Shown here one piece after another: positions 9,378 to 18,458 of a stretch of 64,000 nucleotides of DNA; the first letter of the stretch is position 1, and each line of letters opens with the position of its first letter. The notes under the pieces were generated by a model. It searched no databases and was not told the origin of the DNA. It saw only the letters and a list, made by a program, of their open reading frames with translations. Made by a program: the position numbers and the translations under genes. Origin of the DNA: Paenibacillus tyrphae (GTDB taxonomy: Bacteria > Bacillota > Bacilli > Paenibacillales > NBRC-103111); the NCBI RefSeq assembly GCF_027925525.1, contig NZ_BSDJ01000006.1, forward strand, positions 124,001-188,000, read 5' to 3'.

Positions 9378-9405
9378 TTGAAAAAGGCTCTCGATGTGGT
9401 ATACT
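9378..9405 (+). promoter_or_regulatory. SigA promoter of trxA
   Basis: TTGAAA (9378-9383), 16-base spacer, TATACT (9400-9405), 42 bases before trxA. Confidence 0.7.
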
Positions 9406-9446
9406 TTACATGTTGACATTATTTCCGCAAAAGGAGAAATTGAATC

Positions 9447-9764
9447 ATGGCTATCGTTAATGTGTCTGACCAATCTTTCTCAACTGAAGTAGAAGGATCC
9501 GGTACGGTTCTTGTAGATTTTTGGGCACCTTGGTGTGGACCTTGCAAAATGATCGCTCCCGTGTTGGAGGAGCTGGATACAGAAATCGGCGAAAGCGTGA
9601 AAATCGCGAAAGTGAACGTGGACGACAATCCGGAGTCCGCTTCCCGTTTCGGCGTAATGAGCATTCCGACGCTGATCGTGTTCAAAGACGGCCAGCCGGT
9701 CGATAAAATCGTCGGCTTCCAGTCCAAAGATGCGCTGAAAAACGTATTGAGCCGCCATCAATAA
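9447..9764 (+). CDS. trxA: Thioredoxin
   Basis: Cytosolic disulfide reductase of 105 residues. The active site WCGPC is at residues 29-33 within 'FWAPWCGPCKM'. The cis-proline loop 'MSIPT' (about 73-77) and the 'FKDGQPVDKIVG' strand are intact. It recycles ribonucleotide reductase, peroxiredoxins and others using NADPH via thioredoxin reductase. AAAGGAG precedes ATG 9447. It is located just upstream of uvrC, as in Bacillus, but a terminator at 9790-9829 separates them. Confidence 0.97.
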   Translation: MAIVNVSDQSFSTEVEGSGTVLVDFWAPWCGPCKMIAPVLEELDTEIGESVKIAKVNVDDNPESASRFGVMSIPTLIVFKDGQPVDKIVGFQSKDALKNVLSRHQ

Positions 9765-9789
9765 TTTGGCAGCCTGCGGATCGCGTGAG

Positions 9790-9829
9790 AAAAAGCTCTT
9801 TTTCTGCTATGCTGGAAAAAGAGCTTTTT
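9790..9829 (+). terminator. Rho-independent terminator after trxA
   Basis: AAAAAGCTCTTTTTC / GAAAAAGAGCTTTTT near-perfect inverted repeat with a 9-base loop. It ends only 11 bases before the uvrC ribosome site, so uvrC expression may depend on read-through or an internal promoter. Confidence 0.8.
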
Positions 9830-9854
9830 GCCGTTGGGAAAGGGGAGGTATTCG

Positions 9855-11948
9855 TTGACCGAATATACAGGGGAACCGGATCGCCAGGACCGGAAAAAAA
9901 TACTGGAAGCGATTAAAAACAAGCTGTCGCTCGTCCCGGAGCAGCCAGGCTGCTACCTGATGAAAAACCGGGAAGGCACGATCATCTACGTCGGCAAAGC
10001 CAAGGTGCTGCGCAACCGGCTGCGGTCCTATTTTACCGGGAGCCATACGATCAAGACGCAGCTGCTCGTAAACGATATCGTCGATTTCGAGTACATCGTT
10101 ACGGCCAATAACATGGAAGCACTCATTCTGGAGTGCAATCTGATCAAAAAATATTATCCGCGATACAACGTTCTGCTGAAGGACGACAAGTCGTTTCCAT
10201 ACATCAAAATTACGAACGAAAAGCACCCCCGGCTGGAAGTGACGCGCCGGGTGCTGAAGGACAAGGCCAAATATTTTGGCCCTTATCCGAACCCGTACGC
10301 CGCAGGGGCAACGAAGAAGCTGCTGGACCGACTGTATCCGCTCCGCAAATGCAAGACGCTCCCGGACCGCGTATGTCTGTACTATCATCTCGGCCAGTGC
10401 ATCGCGCCCTGTGAGTACGAGGTCGAGCAGGAGACGTACGACAAGATGGTGCATGAAATCAGCCGCTTTCTCAGCGGGGGGCATAACGAGATCAAGCAGG
10501 AGCTGACCCGCAAAATGCACGAAGCGGCCGAGGAGCTCAACTTCGAACGGGCGAAGGAGCTGCGAGACCAGATTCAGCATATCGATACGGTGATGGAAAA
10601 GCAGAAGATCACGACGACGGATACCGTGGATCGCGACGTCTTCGGCTTCGCCGTGGACAAGGGCTGGATGTGCGTGCAGATTCTCTATATGCGCCAAGGC
10701 AAGCTGATCGAGCGCCATGCGTCATCCTTTCCGTACTACGGCGAAGCGTATGACGATTTCCTGACGTTCGTGACGCAATATTACAGCGAGAACCCGGCGC
10801 TGCCGAAGGAAGTGTTCCTTCCGGCATGGACGGACGGGCAGCAGCCCGCGGTGGGCTCGGAAGCGGCTGCAGCAGTCGAGGCGCCAACGATGGAAGACAG
10901 CGCTGCGCAACTGGGTATGGTGGCCGAAGCCGGAACAGCGTATTCCGCAGACGCCGATCCGGAGTCGGCCGATGATCCGACGGAAGCGGACGATCCCGCC
11001 GGATCGGGGTCCAAGGCCGATGTGAAGGAAGCGCTGGAAAGCTGGCTCAAAGTCAAGGTGCACATTCCGCGGCGCGGACTCAAGAAAAATATGGTCGATA
11101 TGGCATGTGACAACGCCCGCGTATCGCTGGAAGAAAAATTCCGTCTGATCGAGCGTGATGCGGACCGGACGGTCAAAGCGGTCGAGAATTTGGGACAATG
11201 GCTTGGCATCGGAATGGTGCAACGGATCGAGGCGTTCGACAACTCGAACATTCAAGGGTCGGATCCAGTATCCGCGATGGTCGTATTTACGAACGGCAAA
11301 CCGGACCGCAAGGAGTACCGAAAGTACAAAATTCGTACCGTCCAAGGACCGGACGATTACGAAACGATGCGCGAAGTGGTGCGCCGCCGGTACGAGCGGG
11401 TGCTCAAGGAAGAATTGCAAATGCCCGACCTGATCGTCATCGACGGCGGGCGGGGCCATATGTCCGCGGCGATCGACGTATTGGAGAACGAGCTCGGGCT
11501 GTACATTCCCGTCTGCGGGCTGGTCAAAGACGCGAAGCACAAAACCGCCCAGCTGTTGATCGGCGATCCGGCCGAAGTGGTTCCGGTGCCGCGCGACAGC
11601 CAGGAGTTTTACTTGCTCCAGCGCATTCAAGACGAAGTGCACCGCTTCGCGATCACGTTCCACCGGGAAACCCGCGCCAAGTCGATGACCGTCTCGCAGC
11701 TCGACGCGATCCCCGGCATCGGCGAGAAGCGGCGCAAGGCGCTGCTCAAGCATTTTGGCTCGCTTAAAAAAATAAAAGAGGCCGAAGTCGCTGACTTCAA
11801 GCCTCTGGGGATCGGGGAGAAACTGGCGGGCCAAATTTTAGCGGCGTTAAACGGCCGGGATCCGGATTCGCCTCCGGAAACGGGGGAGCTCCAGGAAGAG
11901 ATGCAGCAGGCGGGCGCCGATGAAATCGGCCGTGAAGCCACGCAATGA
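9855..11948 (+). CDS. uvrC: Excinuclease ABC subunit C (UvrC) with extra acidic linker
   Basis: Nuclease of nucleotide-excision repair that makes both incisions after UvrAB recognition. TTG 9855 follows AGGGGAGG by 6 bases and is preferred over the in-frame upstream TTG 9828; the product is 697 residues, against about 600 in Bacillus. The GIY-YIG domain is near residues 30-105, the UVR domain ('[18 protein letters not shown]') near 215-235, the RNase H-like 5'-incision domain ('[18 protein letters not shown]') near 460, and helix-hairpin-helix ('[19 protein letters not shown]') at 615-635. Unusual are a low-complexity Ala/Glu/Asp-rich insert of about 65 residues (roughly 328-393) and a polar C-terminal tail past 660. 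The gene's end overlaps the convergent CPBP gene. Confidence 0.95.
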   Translation: MTEYTGEPDRQDRKKILEAIKNKLSLVPEQPGCYLMKNREGTIIYVGKAKVLRNRLRSYFTGSHTIKTQLLVNDIVDFEYIVTANNMEALILECNLIKKYYPRYNVLLKDDKSFPYIKITNEKHPRLEVTRRVLKDKAKYFGPYPNPYAAGATKKLLDRLYPLRKCKTLPDRVCLYYHLGQCIAPCEYEVEQETYDKMVHEISRFLSGGHNEIKQELTRKMHEAAEELNFERAKELRDQIQHIDTVMEKQKITTTDTVDRDVFGFAVDKGWMCVQILYMRQGKLIERHASSFPYYGEAYDDFLTFVTQYYSENPALPKEVFLPAWTDGQQPAVGSEAAAAVEAPTMEDSAAQLGMVAEAGTAYSADADPESADDPTEADDPAGSGSKADVKEALESWLKVKVHIPRRGLKKNMVDMACDNARVSLEEKFRLIERDADRTVKAVENLGQWLGIGMVQRIEAFDNSNIQGSDPVSAMVVFTNGKPDRKEYRKYKIRTVQGPDDYETMREVVRRRYERVLKEELQMPDLIVIDGGRGHMSAAIDVLENELGLYIPVCGLVKDAKHKTAQLLIGDPAEVVPVPRDSQEFYLLQRIQDEVHRFAITFHRETRAKSMTVSQLDAIPGIGEKRRKALLKHFGSLKKIKEAEVADFKPLGIGEKLAGQILAALNGRDPDSPPETGELQEEMQQAGADEIGREATQ

Positions 11949-13521
11949 TCCATCCGACCGCTGCGGGTACAAGGAGATATAGCGCTCCGAGGGCAATCTG
12001 CAGCGGCTCTCCCGTATACATAAGCGATAGTCCCATCAGGATGCTGTCCATAGCGGCATGGGCGAACATGGCGGTCAGGAAGCCGTACCGCAGAAACGCC
12101 CATCCGAAGATCAAGCCGAGCACCGTTACCTCGATTAGCCGCGTGTACACCGGATAGATCGGATACTGCGTATGGCTCATGGCCCAGATCACGCTGGGCA
12201 ACAGCACGGCCAGCACCCGGCTGCGGGTCATTCTGAGCACGAGCGCAATGCCGAGCAGCCGGTAGACGGCTTCCTCCGAAATCGCGGCAGCCCAAGCCAT
12301 TAATGGGAATAAGCCCGGTACGCGCATATTGTAGATGGAATCCGCCGGTTCGCTGACCGCCCATACGTCGAACGCTTCGGAGGCGATGAAGAGCAGCACT
12401 TGCTGAACGCCAAGGATGAACAAGCAGATCAAGTAGCCGCGTACCATGGCCGTTCGCGTCTCGCTTCCGAACTGCGGATCGTGCCATACCGGCCACGCAT
12501 TCCGGCCGCGGTTCAGCCAAAGCTGCCGCCCGGCCAGGAAGGAAAGGTAAGTCGAGCCGGCCATTAACGTAATGAAAATATTCATAATGACCAAATAGAT
12601 AGCGGCCTCCGGTTCCGAGGGGCCGCTTCCGTGCATCGTACGGAAGGCCGGCAGCATATTGAAGTTGTTCGTCAGGTAGATGGCTAAAAACAGCATCGTC
12701 AGCACCGTACCGCGCCCGAAGCGGACTTCCTTCCGATAGCGGATGATAACGATCAGCGCGGCAAACGTCATCATCAGGGACACCGCCATGCTGATTCTTG
12801 TCATCAGGGCCGACCGCTCGTCTTGGGCTTGCTGCCAGGAAATAAAGCTGTCCGGAACCGGAAAAGCCGGTTTAAAGGACGCGATTTGTCCGCCGGACAC
12901 GTCGAGCCGCAGCTCCAGCTTCGCCCCGCCAATTTGCTCCGTTTTGCTCACATAAACGAGAGCCCCGTTGCGCTCCTTGCCTTTTTCACTAGATAGTACA
13001 AATTGCTCTGGCGTGTAGCCCATATCCCGAATCGCGTGCTCCGCCAATCGGGCGAGGTCGGTTTCGGCCGAGCTTACCGTTTCGCTTTTCGCAACCGGAG
13101 ATTTGCTGCGCGCCCAACCGAAGATTTGCAGCGTTTTGTAATTTACGGCAACATAATAAGTGGTTTCGTTCGGCTTGTCGTTGATCTCCACCTCGTAAAA
13201 CTCAAGCGGATACTGGTCGCCGTAGCGCTTCGCGAATTCGTCGTACAGGTGTTCTTTTTGCAGATAGCCGCTAATGGCCGTGTACGCTTGATACAGCACG
13301 CTCGTCTGCGACTCCGGGGACAGCTTGAACTTGCCGCGAACAAAGTCGGTTGCCGCCGCGGCCGCTTGCTGTTTGGATACTTCCGGGACGTTTGTTGGGG
13401 CTTGGTTCGCCCGCTCCGTATCCCGAAAAAAAGGAGAGACGATAATGATGCCAAAGTACAACAGCAGACCGACAATGGCAAGCAGCGGAAGGGGAGTTGC
13501 GGAATTAAATCGTTTCGGCAT
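11797..13521 (-). CDS. CPBP-family intramembrane glutamic endopeptidase
   Basis: A 574-residue multi-pass membrane protein. After one N-terminal helix (about 12-30) there is an extracytoplasmic region of roughly 200 residues. It contains a PepSY-like stretch ('[18 protein letters not shown]'). The C-terminal half has about eight helices with the CPBP/Abi signature: 'EEAVYR' (EExxxR), 'WAMSH' and 'HAAMD', the conserved Glu/His set of type II CAAX-prenyl-protease-like enzymes. The substrate is unknown. The Pro-rich C-terminal tail is encoded antisense to the last 152 bases of uvrC; if translation continues as read, the two genes share their 3' ends. Confidence 0.85.
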   Translation of the reverse strand: MPKRFNSATPLPLLAIVGLLLYFGIIIVSPFFRDTERANQAPTNVPEVSKQQAAAAATDFVRGKFKLSPESQTSVLYQAYTAISGYLQKEHLYDEFAKRYGDQYPLEFYEVEINDKPNETTYYVAVNYKTLQIFGWARSKSPVAKSETVSSAETDLARLAEHAIRDMGYTPEQFVLSSEKGKERNGALVYVSKTEQIGGAKLELRLDVSGGQIASFKPAFPVPDSFISWQQAQDERSALMTRISMAVSLMMTFAALIVIIRYRKEVRFGRGTVLTMLFLAIYLTNNFNMLPAFRTMHGSGPSEPEAAIYLVIMNIFITLMAGSTYLSFLAGRQLWLNRGRNAWPVWHDPQFGSETRTAMVRGYLICLFILGVQQVLLFIASEAFDVWAVSEPADSIYNMRVPGLFPLMAWAAAISEEAVYRLLGIALVLRMTRSRVLAVLLPSVIWAMSHTQYPIYPVYTRLIEVTVLGLIFGWAFLRYGFLTAMFAHAAMDSILMGLSLMYTGEPLQIALGALYLLVPAAVGWIIAWLHGRFHRRPPAASLPGAPPFPEANPDPGRLTPLKFGPPVSPRSPEA

Positions 13522-13710
13522 AAGAGCTCCTTATCGGATCCGGAATAATAACAGTGTATTCTTTTAAATTAGCATACATGCTCCGGGAAAATCCATCGAT
13601 ATTGCGAGCATGTCAGGGGAAAAACGCGAAAAGCGAAGCGACATAGGTGTAAGAGCGCTTACATCTGTCCAAAGGTTCAAATTCTGGTGTCATTTCAGTC
13701 TAAAACAGCT

Positions 13711-13739
13711 TTGTACTTCCGCCGAAACGGGATTATAAT
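13711..13739 (+). promoter_or_regulatory. SigA promoter of the ktr operon
   Basis: TTGTAC (13711-13716), 17-base spacer, TATAAT (13734-13739), just upstream of the c-di-AMP riboswitch. Confidence 0.8.
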
Positions 13740-13761
13740 TCATTCATATCAATTGAATAAC

Positions 13762-13884
13762 AAGCCGAATTTCTTTACGAAAACGGGGGAACCATGATTT
13801 TAGGGGTGAATTCCGCAAGTCCTTGGAGGGCTTGTAGATAGGGTGCCTGTAAACCCGAATCCGTCAGCTAACCTCGTAGGCTTT
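13762..13884 (+). promoter_or_regulatory. c-di-AMP riboswitch (ydaO/yuaA leader)
   Basis: The leader matches the ydaO-yuaA aptamer as I know it. 'ACGGGGGAACCA' (13783-13794) and 'TAGGGGTGAATTC' lie in the first half. 'GATAGGGTGCC', then 'AAACCCGAATCCGTCAGCTA' and CTCGTAGGC, lie in the second. Closing helix AGCC/GGCT is at both ends. In this class c-di-AMP binding favours termination, so high c-di-AMP would shut off potassium uptake. Members commonly precede ktr genes. Confidence 0.93.
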
Positions 13885-13905
13885 TTTTGCAGGAACCTTT
13901 ACAAC

Positions 13906-13932
13906 GACACTAGGGTTTCCAGTGTCTTTTTT
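13906..13932 (+). terminator. Riboswitch-controlled terminator
   Basis: GACACT...AGTGTC hairpin followed by six T, directly after the c-di-AMP aptamer and 31 bases before ktrB. Confidence 0.8.
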
Positions 13933-13963
13933 GTTGCCTGAAACCTGTTAACAGAGGTGTATG

Positions 13964-15316
13964 ATGAAATCCATCGCCAAAAAAATCGAGCTGACGCCGC
14001 CGCAAATTTTAGTAATCGGCTTTGCGGCGATCATTCTGCTCGGAGCTACTCTTCTCTCCCTGCCGATCTCCTCAGCAAGCGGACAACCTACGCTCTTTAT
14101 AGACGCGTTGTTTACGGCTACGTCCGCCACTTGCGTAACCGGATTGGTCGTTGTGGACACGGGCAGCCATTATTCCATGTTCGGACAAATTGTCATTATT
14201 TCCTTGATTCAGGTCGGAGGCCTCGGCTTTATGACCATGGCGACGTTGTTTGCTTTCGTGCTAAGAAAGCGCATATCGCTCAAGGAACGGCTTATCTTGC
14301 AGGAAGCGATGAACCAAGGGAGTATGGAAGGGATCGTCCGCCTGATCCGGCGCGTCATCGTCTACTCACTTACGATCGAATTCGTTGCGGCCGTTATTTT
14401 CTCCATTCGCTGGTCATTCGATTTAGGGATCGCCAAAGGCATTTATTTCGGCATATTCCATGCGATCTCATTCTTTAACAACGCCGGCTTCGACTTATTC
14501 GGCTCCGTCGTCGCTCCGTTCACGAGTCTGACGACGTACGCGGACGATTGGATCGTGAACATCGTATCGATGGGCCTGATCATATTGGGCGGCATAGGCT
14601 TCGTCGTCATATCCGACGTCGTCGATTACAGGAAGCATAAACGGTTGTCCTTGCACTCCAAGGTTGTGCTGTCCGCCACCGGTCTACTGATTGTGGTCGG
14701 GGCGATCGTTTTCTTTATTTTCGAGTTTACGAATCAGAAGACGCTGGGCTCGCTGAACTGGTCCGGCAAAATTCTCGCTTCGTTTTTTCAATCGGTTTCG
14801 CCGCGGACGGCCGGGGCGAACACGGTCGATATTGGTGCCATGCGCCAGGCGTCGCAGTTTTTCACCATCATTCTGATGTTTATCGGAGCATCTCCGGGAT
14901 CGACCGGCGGCGGGATTAAGACGACGACGTTTACCACGCTGATCGGAGCGATGATCGCCATGATCCGCGGGAAAGAAGATATCGTATTGTTCCATTACCG
15001 GCTCGGCAAGGACCGCATTCTTAAAGCGATTACGCTGACGATGATCGCCTTGTTTCTGGTCATTTTTGTTACGATGCTGCTGACCACGACGGAGAACCAG
15101 TCGTTTCTGAAGCTGTTGTTCGAAGTAACCTCCGCCTTCGGTACGGTCGGACTTACGATGGGCGTTACACCAGACCTTTCTTTCTTTGGAAAAATTATGA
15201 TTTCTCTCACCATGTTTGCCGGCCGTCTCGGACCGCTTACGCTCGCCTATGCGCTAGGGCCGAAAGCGGAAAAAGAGTTGTACCGATACCCGGAAGGAAA
15301 AATTACGATCGGATAG
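13964..15316 (+). CDS. ktrB: Potassium uptake channel subunit KtrB/KtrD (TrkH family)
   Basis: Membrane K+/Na+-dependent translocating subunit with four repeated M1-P-M2 units, about 450 residues. Filter-like glycine stretches are visible ('SATCVTGLV' near residue 46, 'FFNNAGFDLFG' near 170, 'SPGSTGGGIKTTTF' near 310, 'AFGTVGLTMG' near 390). ATG 13964 is preferred over ATG 13961 because GAGGTG ends at 13959. It is followed 13 bases later by its regulatory RCK subunit. Expression should be controlled by the upstream c-di-AMP riboswitch. KtrB versus KtrD cannot be settled by reading alone. Confidence 0.93.
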   Translation: MKSIAKKIELTPPQILVIGFAAIILLGATLLSLPISSASGQPTLFIDALFTATSATCVTGLVVVDTGSHYSMFGQIVIISLIQVGGLGFMTMATLFAFVLRKRISLKERLILQEAMNQGSMEGIVRLIRRVIVYSLTIEFVAAVIFSIRWSFDLGIAKGIYFGIFHAISFFNNAGFDLFGSVVAPFTSLTTYADDWIVNIVSMGLIILGGIGFVVISDVVDYRKHKRLSLHSKVVLSATGLLIVVGAIVFFIFEFTNQKTLGSLNWSGKILASFFQSVSPRTAGANTVDIGAMRQASQFFTIILMFIGASPGSTGGGIKTTTFTTLIGAMIAMIRGKEDIVLFHYRLGKDRILKAITLTMIALFLVIFVTMLLTTTENQSFLKLLFEVTSAFGTVGLTMGVTPDLSFFGKIMISLTMFAGRLGPLTLAYALGPKAEKELYRYPEGKITIG

Positions 15317-15329
15317 GGGAAGCTAACGA

Positions 15330-15992
15330 ATGAAACGTAGTCAGTATGCAGTCATCGGCCTCGGCCGTTTCGGTTCCAGTCTTGCAAAGGAACTGATCAA
15401 GCTCGGTTATGAGGTGCTGGGCATCGACAAGGATGAAGAAGCGGTGGAGGAGATGAGCGACGAGCTGACGCACGTCGTGGTGGCGGACGCTACCGACGAG
15501 GATGTGATCCGCTCGCTCGGCATCCGGAATTTCGATTGCGTCGTCGTTTCCATCGGCGATAACATTCAAGCGAGTATTTTAACGGCGATTCTGTTAAAAG
15601 ATAGCGGTGTCGGCATGGTGGTAGCCAAGGCGCTGTCCGAGCTGCACGGCAAAGTGCTGCAAAAGATCGGCGTGGACCGCGTCATTTATCCAGAGCGGGA
15701 TATGGGCATCCGAGTGGCGCATCAATTGGTATCGCCCAACCTGCTCGATTACATCGAGCTGTCGAAGGATTATACGATTGCCGAGCTTGCGGTGCCGCGC
15801 AGCTTGAACGGCCGTTCGTTGAAGGAGCTCGATCCGCGAGCGCGGTACGGCTGCAGCGTCGTTGCTATTAATAAGAAGAACGGCGTCATTATCGCTCCGA
15901 CAGCTGAAGACATGGTGGAAGAACGAGATGTGATGGTCGTCATTGGAACGAATGAGCAGATCGAGACGTTCGAGAATGAGGTTATCCGGTAG
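15330..15992 (+). CDS. ktrA: Ktr potassium channel regulatory subunit KtrA/KtrC (RCK)
   Basis: Cytosolic 220-residue RCK protein forming an octameric ring under KtrB. The N-terminal Rossmann domain has GLGRFG (about residues 10-15) and an acidic strand end ('GIDKD') for ATP/ADP or NAD binding. The C-terminal RCK_C domain (about 140-218) is the part that binds c-di-AMP in characterised KtrA/KtrC proteins. With the riboswitch upstream, c-di-AMP would act on this system both at the RNA and at the protein. Start at ATG 15330 after AGGGGAAG. Whether it is KtrA or KtrC is not settled. Confidence 0.92.
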   Translation: MKRSQYAVIGLGRFGSSLAKELIKLGYEVLGIDKDEEAVEEMSDELTHVVVADATDEDVIRSLGIRNFDCVVVSIGDNIQASILTAILLKDSGVGMVVAKALSELHGKVLQKIGVDRVIYPERDMGIRVAHQLVSPNLLDYIELSKDYTIAELAVPRSLNGRSLKELDPRARYGCSVVAINKKNGVIIAPTAEDMVEERDVMVVIGTNEQIETFENEVIR

Positions 15993-16045
15993 CAGACCGC
16001 GGTCGACCGAAGCAAGGCCGAGTTTTCAGGAGGCGAAGAGCACTA

Positions 16046-17272
16046 ATGGAAAATAGCGTTATGATTGAACACGTACTCTTTCTTATTATATTTATCCTCC
16101 TCGTCGGCATGATTTCCGGAAAAGTAGCGAGCTGGCTGAAACTGCCGGACGTCGCTCTTTTTTTGATCGCGGGCGTTATCGTGGGGCAAGGGATGCATTT
16201 GGTCAATGAGCCCAGCAGCTCGTTTATGAACCAGTTTATTTTGACGGCCGGATCGGCGCTTATTCTGTTCGATGGCGGTCGGAATATCAAGTTGTCGGGG
16301 CTTCGCAAAGTATGGATCACTGTATCGCTGCTCAGTGTGCCCGGGGTTTTGATTACTTGTGCCGTCGTAGCTTTTGCCGCACACTGGCTGCTCGGCATCC
16401 CGATGATGTACGCGGTACTGCTCGGTGCAATCATCTCATCGACGGACCCGGCGACGCTTATCCCCGTTTTCAAGCAGGTGCGCATTCGTACGAAGGTGCG
16501 GGAAACGGTCGAAAGCGAATCCGCCTTTAACGACGCCACCGGCTCGATCCTGACCTTTTCGGTGCTCGGGGCGATCACTGGCGGACAAGCATTGTCGGTG
16601 GGCGCCGGCGTGATTGGTTTTGTGCAGACTGCCGTGGGCGGTATTGTCGTCGGTTTGCTTGTCGGCCTTGTTCTGGTCTTTGTCACGGCTCACCTCAAGC
16701 TCGGCTGGCTGCGGGATTATGCGACCATCGCCTTGATCGTTACGGCGCTCGGCGCCTATTGGCTCGGCGACGTGCTGCACGTCAGCGGGTTTATGGCGAC
16801 CTTCGTTGCCGGACTCATCTGGGGCAATCACGAGCTGTTCAAGCTGGAGTTGGACGACAAGCTGCATGAAATGGGCCATTTTACCGAAAATATGACCGTA
16901 CTTATGCGGATGCTCATTTTTATTATGCTGGGCAGCCAAGTGAATTTCCGGGTCATTTTCGATCATTTGTGGCCGAGTATTGCCGTGATCGTCGTGTTTA
17001 TGCTGATTGCCCGCCCGTTGACCGTACTGGCATGCGCGCTTCCCGACCGCAAGGCCGGATGGAAGCGCAACGAGATTGTATTCATGTTCTGGGTGCGCGA
17101 AACGGGAGTAATCCCGGCGGCATTGTCGGGCATGGTTGTCGGGATGGGCGTGAAGTATGGGGACGTTATCGCGTCGGTCACGTTTCTGGCCGTGTTGCTG
17201 ACCATCCTGCTGCAGGCCGGAACGACGGCGTATGTCGCCCGCAGGCTCGGATTAGAAGAGAAGGGGGACTGA
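16046..17272 (+). CDS. CPA1-family cation:proton antiporter (NhaP-like)
   Basis: A 408-residue membrane protein with about 12 helices. The CPA1 core is seen as 'ISSTDPATLIPV' (about residues 131-142) and 'ESESAFNDATGSI' (about 154-166), whose ND pair is the ion-binding site of electroneutral antiporters. No C-terminal RCK domain is attached; the protein ends shortly after the last helix. AGGAGG precedes ATG 16046. It lies 53 bases after ktrA, so it is probably part of the c-di-AMP-controlled operon. It could export Na+ or K+ to balance Ktr uptake; cation choice is inferred from context only. Confidence 0.85.
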   Translation: MENSVMIEHVLFLIIFILLVGMISGKVASWLKLPDVALFLIAGVIVGQGMHLVNEPSSSFMNQFILTAGSALILFDGGRNIKLSGLRKVWITVSLLSVPGVLITCAVVAFAAHWLLGIPMMYAVLLGAIISSTDPATLIPVFKQVRIRTKVRETVESESAFNDATGSILTFSVLGAITGGQALSVGAGVIGFVQTAVGGIVVGLLVGLVLVFVTAHLKLGWLRDYATIALIVTALGAYWLGDVLHVSGFMATFVAGLIWGNHELFKLELDDKLHEMGHFTENMTVLMRMLIFIMLGSQVNFRVIFDHLWPSIAVIVVFMLIARPLTVLACALPDRKAGWKRNEIVFMFWVRETGVIPAALSGMVVGMGVKYGDVIASVTFLAVLLTILLQAGTTAYVARRLGLEEKGD

Positions 17273-17289
17273 CGCTTCGTCCCCGGCTC

Positions 17290-18198
17290 TTATAATGTAT
17301 ATTCGTCCGCCGTATGGTAATGCCGGACCGCTTGATCGATGAAGCGGCGGATGGACGGTTCAAGAACGGCTTCCTCCGTGAACAGGAGGGAGGTCGTTCT
17401 TTTCGTTTGCTCCAGCTCGGGGATGAAACGCACGCTCAGCTCGTTGTCTTCGATCAGATTGCGGCGCAAATACGATTCGGGCAAAAGCGTTGCCGTTTTG
17501 CAGGTGGATACGAGCCGGGTAATCGCTTCGAACGAGTCGATCTCCATTTTAACGTCAGGGTGTACCCCGCAGCGGTGAAACATCTCATCCATCAAGACAC
17601 GGTACCATGTGCCCCGCGAAAACAAGATCATCGGCAGCTCATGCAGATCTTGAATGAACAGCTCCTCCTTGTCGGCGAACGAATGCCCTTCGGGCAGCAC
17701 AAGACAGAGCGGGTCGTCGAATAAGGGCACACAGACGATGGACGGATCTTCGATCATGGAGGCGACGAGACCGATGTCCACGCGTTTTTCTTTGATGAGC
17801 GGGACGATCTCGTGCGTTTTGCCGGTAACGGCCTTGATATCCGTATTCGGGTATTCACGGGTATAGATCGTAATCAGGTCGGGCAGTGTCGACTGAAGCG
17901 TCGTCAGGCTTGCTCCGATGACGATGCTGGCGGGCTTGACGTTTGTTTTGAACGCCTGCAGCTTCTCGTGCAGCCGGCGCTCCAGCCGCTTTTGCTCCAG
18001 AGCGAACTCGTAGCACACCTCACCGGCGCGGGTCAGTTCCAGCCGCTTGCCTTTGCGGACGAAGAGCTGAATGCCGAGCTCCTCCTCCAGCCGCATAATT
18101 TTACGCGACAGCGCAGGCTGGGAGACGTTGAGCAACTGCGACGCTTTATTCAAACTTTGCTGCTCGACGACAGTAGCAAATACATCAATAAGCTCCAT
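17290..18198 (-). CDS. LysR-family transcriptional regulator
   Basis: A 302-residue regulator. The N-terminal winged helix-turn-helix is at residues about 3-60 ('SLNKASQLLNVSQPALSRKIMRLEEEL'), and a periplasmic-binding-like effector domain from about 90 to 295 follows. It is transcribed divergently from sdhCAB with 260 bases between start codons, the usual geometry when a LysR protein controls its neighbour. It is also convergent with the antiporter. It has some likeness to the CcpC/CitR group that controls TCA genes, but this is an impression. Effector unknown. Confidence 0.88.
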   Translation of the reverse strand: MELIDVFATVVEQQSLNKASQLLNVSQPALSRKIMRLEEELGIQLFVRKGKRLELTRAGEVCYEFALEQKRLERRLHEKLQAFKTNVKPASIVIGASLTTLQSTLPDLITIYTREYPNTDIKAVTGKTHEIVPLIKEKRVDIGLVASMIEDPSIVCVPLFDDPLCLVLPEGHSFADKEELFIQDLHELPMILFSRGTWYRVLMDEMFHRCGVHPDVKMEIDSFEAITRLVSTCKTATLLPESYLRRNLIEDNELSVRFIPELEQTKRTTSLLFTEEAVLEPSIRRFIDQAVRHYHTADEYTL

Positions 18199-18371
18199 AG
18201 AAAGTATCCGTCCTTCATATGTTAATAAGTTATAAGCATATATAAAAAATCAGCACTTCCATTATAAGCGATTCAGGAGTAGTATGGAATGTGTCACTTC
18301 TTGTTCACATTTTTTGCCGCAAACGGTATAAAAGCTTGTCGAAACATCGAAAATAGGCATAGCGTTTCTTG

Positions 18372-18400
18372 TTGACGCTCCCGATATGCGGGAGTACAAT
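18372..18400 (+). promoter_or_regulatory. sdhCAB promoter with palindrome filling the spacer
   Basis: TTGACG (18372-18377), 17-base spacer, TACAAT (18395-18400). The spacer is itself a dyad, CTCCCG-ATATG-CGGGAG, which would suit a repressor or activator bound between -35 and -10. The LysR protein encoded divergently is one candidate ligand. Confidence 0.75.
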
Positions 18401-18458
18401 GGTAAATGGTTTTGACGAAGCGGTGACAAGCTTTAATTTGAGGGGGGAACTAGTTTCA

